Part shown: positions 7,896 through 14,393 of the stretch, piece after piece
Numbering within the stretch: the stretch's first letter is position 1
Layout: each line of letters begins with the position of its first letter
Origin: an uncultured archaeon
GTDB lineage: Archaea > Nanobdellota > Nanobdellia > Woesearchaeales > CAIVOO01
Assembly: GCA_903907555.1 (NCBI GenBank)
Contig: CAIVOO010000017.1
Span: 1 to 14,393, forward strand
Direction of reading: 5' to 3'
DNA length: 14,393 bases
Notes under the pieces: model-generated
What the model was told of the DNA's origin: nothing
The model's input: only the letters and a program-made list of their open reading frames with translations
Databases searched by the model: none
Made by a program: the position numbers and the translations under genes

Positions 7896-10334
7896 TTATG
7901 TCGTTACACTTACTACAGGCTCAATCTCATTCCTGTAAGCGCTTGACACATTCTGGCCCATGCTCATCTGCCCCATGTCAATAGCTGAAAGCTGATTCAG
8001 TTCCCATTGCTTGCCATCGAAAACACCCATCTTTGGAATCAGCTCAAAAGCATAGAATGTTATGCCCTTCGCTCCGTAAATCTTATTATCAAAAATGATT
8101 GGCTTGTTTGGGAACTGCGATGCGATTACTGACTCGAAATCAGCTGTCTGATTTGTTCCAGCCTTCAAAGCAACTCCCCTGACATTGCCCTCTGTAGGCA
8201 CGCTTTCATCTTTATCTTCATATATTTTTTTCAAACCTTGGCTGAAATTTTCTGGGATTGCCGAAGGATCGTAAGTGAGCACTCTCTGTTCAGGCGGTAT
8301 GTTAGGGGTTATCTCAAACATTGTCTGCCCTTCAAAGAATGTGTCCTTAAACTCTAGCTTGTCTAATTTAACAGGCTGATCCTCTACAACGAATGTTTTT
8401 TCAGGAACAACCACAGTCCCATTGTACATGAGATAAATATTTCCTGTGTAAACACCAGGGATTAGCTCCATCTCGATAACATCCTTGTCGCCAGTAAACT
8501 GTGCAAAAGCGAAGAAGTCATCTGCCATTTCAGAAGTCTTCTCTCGCACAAGCATTATTGTTGCTGATTCCTTTGCCTCAAGCTTCTTAGGAGTTGGAAC
8601 AAACAGCCATTTTGCAGGCGTTAAGCCAATATCTCCAGTTCCATATACATTTGAAAGGTCTTTCACGAAAGATTTTTTCATGACAGTGATGTTGACTTTC
8701 TTTTTCTCCCATAATGGAATGATGATTTGTGCAGTTTTGCTCTTGTCTTTCGGAGCATCAAACTTGGCTGGATCTGCATAGTAGCCAGCTTTTTGCCCGT
8801 ATATCACGCCACCCATGCAAGGCGGAAGCTTTGTCAATATCTCTCCAGAACTATTCGATACTCCGACAAAGCAGGAGTCGATGCATCCGTAGCTTACTAA
8901 AACATCCGCCACAGGCTGTCCTGTGTATGCATCAACAGTTCTTATGCTTATGTTGCCAGAAGTTTTCTGCTCTGGCGTGCATAAGAGAGACTGGTCGAAT
9001 GTGGGAGCGAATGATTTGGCTTGGAAACTGGAGTTTATCACTTCAGTATCCCTGATGTTTTGCTCTATGGCAAAGAAAAGGAAATCTCCGTCAGGGTTTG
9101 CTGAATAATCAGAAACCATCACAAGCGTCGGGAATGACAAATCGTAATTAGTCGCGTATCTCTGCAGTCCTATCGGGATAACAATGTTCACGCCTATGAA
9201 TTCTGGCTTGATAACCTGCCCGCATCCCCTGCATTTGTAGTTCGAATACATCCCAAACCAAGGATTGTATGAGAAGCTTGTCTTGAATATCTGATAGCTG
9301 TTTGTTGCCTGAGTCAATGAAGGCATCTGCGCAAGATTGTAAAATGCTTTCTTGAACGGGTCTGGATAATCCTTTACCATGTAGCTTCCTGTATTCTGGA
9401 TTACAGTCAATGGAGTGTAAATAGAAAGCAGGCTTTTTATCCTGTCGTCAACATCATTCTTCATCCATATCTTGGGAGCTATGCCCCACTCAACATATGA
9501 TTGCGGGGGAAGCTTTGTCGTGTCTATGTCCAATGAGTATGCAGAAAGCATATTGATTGTCTCTTTTTCCAAAAATTTGTAATTATCCTGAGCCCAGACA
9601 ATTTCCTTGCCAAGCTCGAACATCATCTTGATGTGATTCTGCACTTGGGTGTTAAATGTGTTAAGCTGGAATTTGGATTCCCCAATTTTCAGTTCGAGAG
9701 GATAACTAAGAACAACCATCACATCCTCATCCCTGATGTAAGTCTTTGGGGAGATGGGGCCTAAGGGAGTGACAGACATCCCTTGATTTTTGAATGGTGT
9801 AAAATCATTTATGCACCTGTCAAGATCATTAATGATATACCTGTCTAGCTGCGATTCTACAGATGAATCTGCCGGAGGAAATGAAGCCCCGTCAGGCCTG
9901 TACAGCTCAGGCATCTCTGAACCGAATTGGCAGTTGCCAGAACACAAGTTATTGGATTTCATATGATACCAGTATGGAACTCTGTAAGATGAACCTGGAG
10001 CAAATGTTACAACATCAGAAGCAGTATTATCAACAGGATTAATCTTAAAAGAACGTTTAGTATAATTCGTGTCTTCAGGATTTGTTCCTATGTAGCCTCC
10101 GTGTTCAAGGATAAGCCTAAGCCCTCTCTGCGTAGATTCTTTCAGGCACTGCCCAACATACTCCTGAACAGGCTGGGCTGCAAGAGGGACTGATTCTGTG
10201 ACAACCTTCAATTCTTCCAATGGCTGCATCTTTACCTGATTTTTTACATAGATAACCAATGCAGATGAGAATAAGAGAACAATGCCTATGATTATGAATA
10301 TAGTAATCTGAGCTTTCCTCCCTCTTTTTTGCAT
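7896..10334 (-). CDS. Large prepilin-like (class III signal) anchored surface protein
   Basis: This is an extracellular protein of about 812 aa held by one N-terminal helix. The ATG at 10334 is preferred over the one at 10343 because it lies at the predicted transcription start below the TATA box at 10353-10364. The N-terminus MQKRGRKAQITIFIIIGIVL fits an archaeal class III signal (basic residues, then KA|QI as a possible PibD-type cleavage site, then a hydrophobic helix at about 10-30), as in archaeal pilins. Next comes EYVGQCLKESTQRGLRLI and a GGYI motif, which I recall from large DPANN membrane proteins, then YIINDLDRCIND. A CRGC motif lies near residue 368. At about 460-547 there is a carboxypeptidase-regulatory-like beta domain (TVDAYTGQPVADVLVSYGC...NSSGEI). 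Further beta-rich sequence follows, with sequons. It is much longer than ordinary pilins, so it is probably an anchored subunit or tip protein rather than the filament. It is the first gene of the four-gene cluster. Confidence 0.87.
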   Translation of the reverse strand: MQKRGRKAQITIFIIIGIVLLFSSALVIYVKNQVKMQPLEELKVVTESVPLAAQPVQEYVGQCLKESTQRGLRLILEHGGYIGTNPEDTNYTKRSFKINPVDNTASDVVTFAPGSSYRVPYWYHMKSNNLCSGNCQFGSEMPELYRPDGASFPPADSSVESQLDRYIINDLDRCINDFTPFKNQGMSVTPLGPISPKTYIRDEDVMVVLSYPLELKIGESKFQLNTFNTQVQNHIKMMFELGKEIVWAQDNYKFLEKETINMLSAYSLDIDTTKLPPQSYVEWGIAPKIWMKNDVDDRIKSLLSIYTPLTVIQNTGSYMVKDYPDPFKKAFYNLAQMPSLTQATNSYQIFKTSFSYNPWFGMYSNYKCRGCGQVIKPEFIGVNIVIPIGLQRYATNYDLSFPTLVMVSDYSANPDGDFLFFAIEQNIRDTEVINSSFQAKSFAPTFDQSLLCTPEQKTSGNISIRTVDAYTGQPVADVLVSYGCIDSCFVGVSNSSGEILTKLPPCMGGVIYGQKAGYYADPAKFDAPKDKSKTAQIIIPLWEKKKVNITVMKKSFVKDLSNVYGTGDIGLTPAKWLFVPTPKKLEAKESATIMLVREKTSEMADDFFAFAQFTGDKDVIEMELIPGVYTGNIYLMYNGTVVVPEKTFVVEDQPVKLDKLEFKDTFFEGQTMFEITPNIPPEQRVLTYDPSAIPENFSQGLKKIYEDKDESVPTEGNVRGVALKAGTNQTADFESVIASQFPNKPIIFDNKIYGAKGITFYAFELIPKMGVFDGKQWELNQLSAIDMGQMSMGQNVSSAYRNEIEPVVSVTT

Positions 10335-10352
10335 ATATGCCATGTTTACTCT

Positions 10353-10364
10353 TTTATATATAAA
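10353..10364 (-). promoter_or_regulatory. TATA box of the surface-protein operon
   Basis: TTTATATATAAA is preceded on the minus strand by GTAATA. The GTAATATTTATA stretch also occurs at the promoter of the neighbouring five-TM gene. The centre of its first eight bases lies 26.5 nt before the ATG at 10334, so the transcript is probably leaderless. Confidence 0.72.
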
Positions 10365-10375
10365 TATTACTTCTT

Positions 10376-10485
10376 TTGCGCTGGCATCGAGCGTAGCCAG
10401 CCTCTCAACTTCGGCTTGCTGTCCGCAAGCCTCAGGTTATATCGCGAATCTTATTGCTTCTTACGCAAATAAGATGCCAGCGCAA
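10376..10485. other. GC-richer intergenic element closed by a 13-bp perfect inverted repeat
   Basis: Between the stop of the five-TM gene and the operon promoter lies a 110-bp block whose ends are perfect inverted repeats (TTGCGCTGGCATC at 10376-10388, its complement at 10473-10485). Inside are a 7-bp hairpin (GGCTTGC/GCAAGCC, 10413-10431, 5-nt loop) and a second hairpin (10450-10457 with 10465-10473, one bulge, 7-nt loop). About 52% of the block is G+C (57 of 110), against A/T-rich flanks. A shorter stem, 10380-10385 with 10396-10401, competes with the closing stem. It could be a multibranched non-coding RNA, a 3'-UTR structure of the five-TM gene, or a small MITE-like repeat. I see no target-site duplication and no open frame worth calling. 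Confidence 0.55.
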
Positions 10486-11280
10486 TTATGCCTGCAGGCA
10501 GGTGAGCCTGAAAAACTCTGAATTGATGTAGCCGCAAAGCGTTGTAGACTCCTGTTTTATGGATATCACCAGATAGCACAAATCGCGCTCGCTTCCGTCC
10601 TTGGTGTTGCAGTATATCACCTGGTCAACAGCGCTTGCATTTCCGATTTCGTCGACAATCTTTTGGGTTATTTTAAGGTTGGACTTGAAAAAATCATATC
10701 CTATGAAACCGCCGACAATAAGTGTTCCGAGCAGGAATATGATTGTTAAGCAAGCGAATATCTTGTCAGTAAGCCCGGGCTTCCTGTAAAGCAGGGCGTG
10801 CTTGAAAAAATAATCCTTTTCTGCCTTGAAATACCATATTGTAAGCCCGTTGATTACTATGACAAAAATCGATGTTAGAATCATGAAATGTTTAGTTGCC
10901 TGAAAAAGGTCTGTCTTGACATAAATCAGCGAAAGTATTGAATTAAGAATGCCGAAAGCAAACCACACAATGCCTAGGTAATAAGCCCATCTTCTCCTTC
11001 TCCACAATCCGTAAATAAGCGAAGCTGATGCAGTGAAAAGCGCCAGCAAAAGGAAGAATATTGCGTTTCCCTGAACCATCTTTCCAAGAACCACGACAAT
11101 CGGAGCCTTAATCCCTACAACCATGTAGGCAAGATAAAATGAGCATAAAACTGCTAAATAAACCATGATAATTTTCAAGCCCAGCGGAATCTTGTAAGGA
11201 ATCTTTTCTGCCTTGGCTGGAGTATAGTTATGAGAAATATGTCTGACTAGCTTCTTCAAATGCTCCCTCTTTTTAGCCAT
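10486..11280 (-). CDS. Five-TM membrane protein with four-Cys extracellular tail, unknown function
   Basis: The product is 264 aa with a basic N-terminus (AKKREHLKK) and five hydrophobic segments at about 34-56, 71-92, 98-120, 131-151 and 174-196. Basic loops (RRRR at 94-97 and the 151-173 loop) fit an N-in, C-out topology. The external tail of about 65 residues carries four cysteines (224, 235, 249, 261) in a C...RDLC...LC...RLTC arrangement. I recall this Cys/Arg spacing from tails of other DPANN membrane proteins, but cannot name a family. The ATG at 11280 lies 26.5 nt from the centre of a TATA box, which supports this start and a leaderless transcript. It points the same way as the surface operon downstream, but the structured gap and a fresh promoter separate them. 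A shared role is plausible but not shown. Confidence 0.82.
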   Translation of the reverse strand: MAKKREHLKKLVRHISHNYTPAKAEKIPYKIPLGLKIIMVYLAVLCSFYLAYMVVGIKAPIVVVLGKMVQGNAIFFLLLALFTASASLIYGLWRRRRWAYYLGIVWFAFGILNSILSLIYVKTDLFQATKHFMILTSIFVIVINGLTIWYFKAEKDYFFKHALLYRKPGLTDKIFACLTIIFLLGTLIVGGFIGYDFFKSNLKITQKIVDEIGNASAVDQVIYCNTKDGSERDLCYLVISIKQESTTLCGYINSEFFRLTCLQA

Positions 11281-11302
11281 CGACCATATTAATAATAGTC
11301 TA

Positions 11303-11310
11303 TTTATAAA
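11303..11310 (-). promoter_or_regulatory. TATA box of the five-TM gene
   Basis: TTTATAAA on the minus strand, preceded by GTAATA, is centred 26.5 nt before the ATG at 11280. That spacing makes the ATG itself the probable transcription start. The box is one half of the 88-bp divergent promoter region 11281-11368. Confidence 0.72.
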
Positions 11311-11338
11311 TATTACCCTTTAAAAATAACCCATAACA

Positions 11339-11346
11339 TATATAAA
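11339..11346 (+). promoter_or_regulatory. TATA box of the methyltransferase-protease operon
   Basis: TATATAAA is preceded by ATAACA and centred 26.5 nt before the ATG at 11369. This matches the spacing of the divergent promoter and again predicts a leaderless mRNA. No Shine-Dalgarno precedes the ATG, which agrees. Confidence 0.72.
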
Positions 11347-11368
11347 CAAACATCATAATTTTAGGCAT

Positions 11369-12307
11369 ATGCCAACACCATTTCCTAACGCAGACACATT
11401 TGTATGGAAAGACAAATTTATTGACAGATATTCCAAGCTCACAGACTTTGAAGAGTACAAAAAATATTCTTTGTGCTTCCCAAGAAAATCCATACGCGTA
11501 AACACGCTAAAGATTTCTGTTGAAGAACTAAAAGAAAGAATGTCAAAGAATTGGAAACTTGAGCAGGTTCCCTGGTGCAAGGAAGGATTCTGGATTTCTG
11601 GCGAAAGACGAGATATTGGAAATACAGTCGAGCACGTGCTTGGCTACATCTATGTGCAGGATGCTGCTTCCATGATTCCGCCGCTTGCATTGGATCCGCA
11701 GCCTGGGGAAGTTGTTCTTGACATCTGCGCAGCGCCTGGCTCCAAGACAACGCAGATTGCACAGTACATGGAAAATAAAGGAATAATTGTTGCCAATGAT
11801 TTGACTCCAATCAGGCTTAAGGCGCTTGGCGTGAATGTACAGCGCCTGGGAATATCAAACACAATAATCACATTAATGCCTGGCTACAGGTTCAAGGATA
11901 TGCTTTTCGATAAAATACTTGTTGACGCACCGTGCTCTGCTACAGGAACAATAAGGAAAAGCCCGAAGACAATCAACATGTGGAATCCTGACGCTGTCAG
12001 GAAATTGGCAGGCGAGCAGAAGCAGCTTGCCAGGACTGCATTCGGAATGCTGAAGCCTGGCGGAACAATGGTTTATTCGACGTGCACGCTCGAGCCTGAG
12101 GAGGATGAGGGAATTGTTGATTTCATTCTCAACGAATTTCCAAATGCAAAAGTTGAGAAGTTTGACTTGGACATCAAAAGAAGCGAATGCGTCACAGAAT
12201 TCGAAGGGAAAAAATATAGCGATGAAGTTAAGAAATGCCTGCGAATCTGGCCGCAAGATAATGACACAGAGGGATTTTTTGTTGCAAAGATTAGAAAGAC
12301 AGAATGA
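11369..12307 (+). CDS. NOL1/NOP2/Sun-family RNA cytosine-5 methyltransferase (Trm4-like)
   Basis: The enzyme transfers a methyl group from S-adenosylmethionine to C5 of cytosine in tRNA or rRNA. The 312-aa length fits the short archaeal Trm4-type proteins. SAM-binding motif I is VLDICAAPGSKTTQIA (about 117-131). Motif IV is DAPCSATG, with the product-release cysteine at about 189. Motif VI is YSTCTLEPEE, with the catalytic cysteine at about 239. The C-terminal RIWPQDNDTEGFFVAKI is the usual end of the family. The N-terminal part (RKSIRVNTLK) is the family's linker region; there is no PUA domain. The start at 11369 sits 26.5 nt below a TATA box. Archaea have several paralogues, so whether this one acts on tRNA or rRNA cannot be told. 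Its stop overlaps the ATG of the protease-like gene (ATGA). Confidence 0.93.
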   Translation: MPTPFPNADTFVWKDKFIDRYSKLTDFEEYKKYSLCFPRKSIRVNTLKISVEELKERMSKNWKLEQVPWCKEGFWISGERRDIGNTVEHVLGYIYVQDAASMIPPLALDPQPGEVVLDICAAPGSKTTQIAQYMENKGIIVANDLTPIRLKALGVNVQRLGISNTIITLMPGYRFKDMLFDKILVDAPCSATGTIRKSPKTINMWNPDAVRKLAGEQKQLARTAFGMLKPGGTMVYSTCTLEPEEDEGIVDFILNEFPNAKVEKFDLDIKRSECVTEFEGKKYSDEVKKCLRIWPQDNDTEGFFVAKIRKTE

Positions 12308-12903
12308 TTCCATACAAAACTTACAAAATCGGACCGTACCACACTTCAGAAATCGAGATAAAAGATTTGCTGAAGGCGTGGATTGCAATTTCGATAGCCT
12401 TTGCAATCCTTCTCGGTGGATTTGCAAATCCTTTGCAATTCTCAATCGCAGTTTTGTTTTCAGGAATAACTGCAGGGCTTGGATTTGTGCTGCATGAGAT
12501 GGCCCACAAGATAGTTGCGCAGCGCTACCGCTGCTTTGCAGAATTCCGAGCAAACAACATGATGCTTCTCGTAGCTGTTATCACATCATTTTTTGGAATC
12601 ATCTTCGCAGCTCCAGGGGCAGTCGTTATCCTAGGGCATGTAGGCAAAAAGGAAAACGGGATTATTTCAATAGCAGGAATAGCGATGAATATATTATTAG
12701 CAATTCTGTTCTTTGCATTAATGTTCATATCCCCTAATGATATTTTAAGATATGGGTTTATGATAAATGCTTGGCTGGGATTGTTCAATCTGATACCTTT
12801 AGGCAACTTTGATGGCACAAAAGTCCTGATGTGGAATAAAATAGTTTATGGAATTGCTGTAGCATTATCACTTGCACTGGTGTTTCTCAGCTTCCAGTCT
12901 TAG
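12304..12903 (+). CDS. Small M50 / site-2-protease-like membrane metallopeptidase
   Basis: S2P-family enzymes cleave substrates inside the membrane with zinc. The 199-aa product has the zinc motif HEMAH (residues 64-68, glutamate 65 as the catalytic base) within a hydrophobic segment. The third ligand motif is NLIPLGNFDG (162-171, aspartate 170). An SIAGIAMNI stretch near 122-130 matches the family's AGP-x-x-N region without the proline. I see about five to six hydrophobic segments and no PDZ or CBS domain, so it is a minimal core. The ATG at 12304 overlaps the methyltransferase stop (ATGA) with no clear Shine-Dalgarno, so translational coupling is likely. All ligands are present, so activity is plausible. 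The substrate is unknown, and the pairing with an RNA methyltransferase gives no obvious functional clue. The TAG stop overlaps the helicase stop on the other strand by 4 bp. Confidence 0.88.
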   Translation: MIPYKTYKIGPYHTSEIEIKDLLKAWIAISIAFAILLGGFANPLQFSIAVLFSGITAGLGFVLHEMAHKIVAQRYRCFAEFRANNMMLLVAVITSFFGIIFAAPGAVVILGHVGKKENGIISIAGIAMNILLAILFFALMFISPNDILRYGFMINAWLGLFNLIPLGNFDGTKVLMWNKIVYGIAVALSLALVFLSFQS

Positions 12904-14393
12904 AACTCAACCTTAACAACATCCCTTTCAATCCTGTCGATGCAATTTGTGACTTTCTGTGACAGCTCTCCGTCGAATGTTGCTTTTCTTATCTGGCGAA
13001 GCAAGTCTATCATTCTCCTGAACAATCTTATTATGTCGCCTTCCTGCAAATCGCAAATTTTCATCAATTCTGAAAATTCGCAGCCTTCTGACCACCTGCT
13101 GACGAGAAGCGAGAGCCTTCTAAGGTTTTTCTTGTTCAGGTTTTTCATGATGTATTCATCGTCTTTCAGGCGCTTGATTATCCTGCTGCTTATTCCTTCC
13201 CCATTCTGCACAGCGAAATGGTCTGCAAGGCGCGGCTCGTAAGCCAGGGAAGCGACAAGCACATTCATGTCAATTTCGGAAAAATTCTTATGAAGCTCTG
13301 TCGCAAAAAGCTCTGTAACCAAAAGCTCTTCAGAATATATGTGAAGCAAAAATCTTCCCTTGTCTGTTATGGCGTCGTCTTTTATGCAGCCCTTCTGTTT
13401 CAGAACTTTTATCTTGTTGTTGTAGCTTGCCATCACATGCGCGTGCACGTTCTCGGATTTTCTAAGAAAATAATCAAAGCTGTTTTTCAAAACCAGTTCA
13501 ACTTCTTCTGGCGGATAGCTGCTGTAAAGATTCAGCGCAGTGTTCCATGAAAGCGTGAACTGCGAAATTATAGGCTCAACATCCCTTGATGTGATTTTAA
13601 TTATCTTTTCAATGTCGCAGAATCCCCTTTCAACCATTGCTATCGCAAATCCTTCCTTGTCAATGCCCCTTCTTCCAGCCCTGCCTGCCATCTGGAAATA
13701 TTCTTTTGATTTCATGTACCTGAAATTAATCCCATCATATTTCTCGAGGGTGCTGAAGCACACTGCCTTTGCTGGCATGTTTATTCCGACGGCAAATGTT
13801 TCTGTTGCGTAAAGCACTTTCACCAATCCTGACGCAAACAACAGCTCAACAGCTTCCTTGACTTTTGGGAACATTCCAGCGTGATGTATTCCTACGCCTT
13901 TCTGCAGGATTCCTTTTATTTTTCCGACAGAAGCCATTGTGCGCAGCTCTGAAGGAACTGTCTTGTTGAATATCTGTATTATTTCCTGCTTCTTGTTCGG
14001 CGGAATAAAATCAATCTTTCTTGAAAGCTCCTCTGCCTTCTTTTCGCACTGCGCCCTGCTCATTATGAAGAATATGCACGGCAGCAGGCCCTCATGCTTA
14101 AGCTCGCGTATCAAATCAATGTGGTATGGCGATTTGTACTCTTTCTTTTCTCTTTTTCCATACATGACTTTCTCATAGCGAGGATATTTGTCAAGCTCGA
14201 GGGATTTTTTCATTCTCTGCGCGTCTGTCACTCCAAGCTCTACGTCATAAAGCAGATGCTTGAGAGGAACTGCCCTTTTTTCATACTTGACAACATCAAC
14301 AGAATGCTTTTTTATCGAATGAATCCAAGCAGCGAACTGGTCTGCATTTGGTATTGTTGCAGAAAGGCAGAGGAATCTTATGTGCTCTGGCGC
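12900..14393 (-). CDS. Ski2/Mtr4-type DExH helicase with DSHCT-like C-terminus (5' end outside window)
   Basis: Such helicases unwind RNA for exosome-linked decay and processing. The frame is open to the right edge (497 visible residues), so RecA domain 1 with Walker A and B lies mostly off-window. A GTG at 14231 is internal, because motif III LSATIPNADQFAAWI is in frame upstream of it. Motif IV FIMSRAQ follows at about 109-115, HHAGMFP near 170, motif V YATETFAVGINMPAK at about 195-209 and motif VI YFQMAGRAGRRGID near 232-245. The next part (EPIISQFTLSWNTALNLY) matches the Ski2/Mtr4 winged-helix entry. It runs straight into LKQKGCIKDD...TDKGRFLLHI, so the arch/KOW insertion of eukaryotic Mtr4 and Ski2 is absent. 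The C-terminus (FSELMKICDLQEGDIIRLFRRM, then IDLLRQI and IDRIERDVV) matches a DSHCT domain. SATIPN plus DSHCT favours Ski2/Mtr4 over the DNA helicase Hel308. Convergent with the protease gene. Confidence 0.92.
   Translation of the reverse strand, partial: APEHIRFLCLSATIPNADQFAAWIHSIKKHSVDVVKYEKRAVPLKHLLYDVELGVTDAQRMKKSLELDKYPRYEKVMYGKREKKEYKSPYHIDLIRELKHEGLLPCIFFIMSRAQCEKKAEELSRKIDFIPPNKKQEIIQIFNKTVPSELRTMASVGKIKGILQKGVGIHHAGMFPKVKEAVELLFASGLVKVLYATETFAVGINMPAKAVCFSTLEKYDGINFRYMKSKEYFQMAGRAGRRGIDKEGFAIAMVERGFCDIEKIIKITSRDVEPIISQFTLSWNTALNLYSSYPPEEVELVLKNSFDYFLRKSENVHAHVMASYNNKIKVLKQKGCIKDDAITDKGRFLLHIYSEELLVTELFATELHKNFSEIDMNVLVASLAYEPRLADHFAVQNGEGISSRIIKRLKDDEYIMKNLNKKNLRRLSLLVSRWSEGCEFSELMKICDLQEGDIIRLFRRMIDLLRQIRKATFDGELSQKVTNCIDRIERDVVKVEF

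Noticed and set aside
10376..10485. tRNA gene in the structured gap
   Set aside because: There is no T-arm GGTTC-like motif, no acceptor-stem plus CCA layout and no plausible anticodon arm; the closing stem of 13 bp is too long.
11873..12553. 226-aa minus-strand open frame opposite the methyltransferase
   Set aside because: It is antisense to two well-supported genes, has no recognisable domain, and its Leu/Ser/Cys-rich composition is typical of a shadow frame.
14229..14231. GTG as start of the helicase
   Set aside because: In-frame helicase motif III lies upstream of it and the frame is open to the window end.
12900..14393. Hel308-type DNA helicase
   Set aside because: Motif III is SATIPN rather than the Hel308 form, and the C-terminus matches DSHCT, so Ski2/Mtr4 is the better fit.

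Overview
The window looks archaeal. It carries the C-terminal half of an ABCE1/Rli1 ribosome-recycling ATPase, an NSUN-type RNA m5C methyltransferase, promoters with TATA boxes about 26 nt before start codons, and large secreted proteins with a class III (prepilin-like) signal or classical signal peptides. The compact layout, the 'KAQITIFIIIG' N-terminus and the Cys-rich surface proteins recall DPANN archaea of the Woesearchaeota/Pacearchaeota kind. That placement rests on memory of such proteins, not on a search.

Layout. 1-1107 (+): 3' part of the ABCE1 gene, open at the left edge. 1104-10334 (-): four tightly packed genes read right to left. They encode an ~812-aa prepilin-like anchored surface protein, a ~1137-aa secreted Ig-like protein with a Cys-rich hydrophobic C-terminal module, an ~865-aa secreted protein with 33 cysteines, and a six-TM membrane protein. 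A TATA box lies before the first gene and an identical one before the second. 10376-10485: a GC-richer gap closed by a perfect 13-bp inverted repeat, a candidate structured RNA or small mobile repeat. 10486-11280 (-): a five-TM protein with a small four-Cys external tail. 11281-11368: a short divergent promoter region with one TATA box for each direction. 11369-12903 (+): a two-gene operon (ATGA overlap) of RNA m5C methyltransferase and a small M50/site-2-protease-like membrane protein. 12900-14393 (-): a Ski2/Mtr4-type helicase with a DSHCT-like C-terminus and no arch insertion, open at the right edge.

The flanks are RNA and translation housekeeping genes. The middle 9 kb looks like one cell-surface system: two secreted ectodomain proteins, an anchored large subunit and a polytopic membrane partner, possibly with the five-TM neighbour. 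All are rich in paired cysteines or glycosylation sequons. Its function cannot be read from the sequence; a surface appendage, adhesion or secretion apparatus is the most economical guess. No tRNA, rRNA, CRISPR array or transposase gene was recognised.
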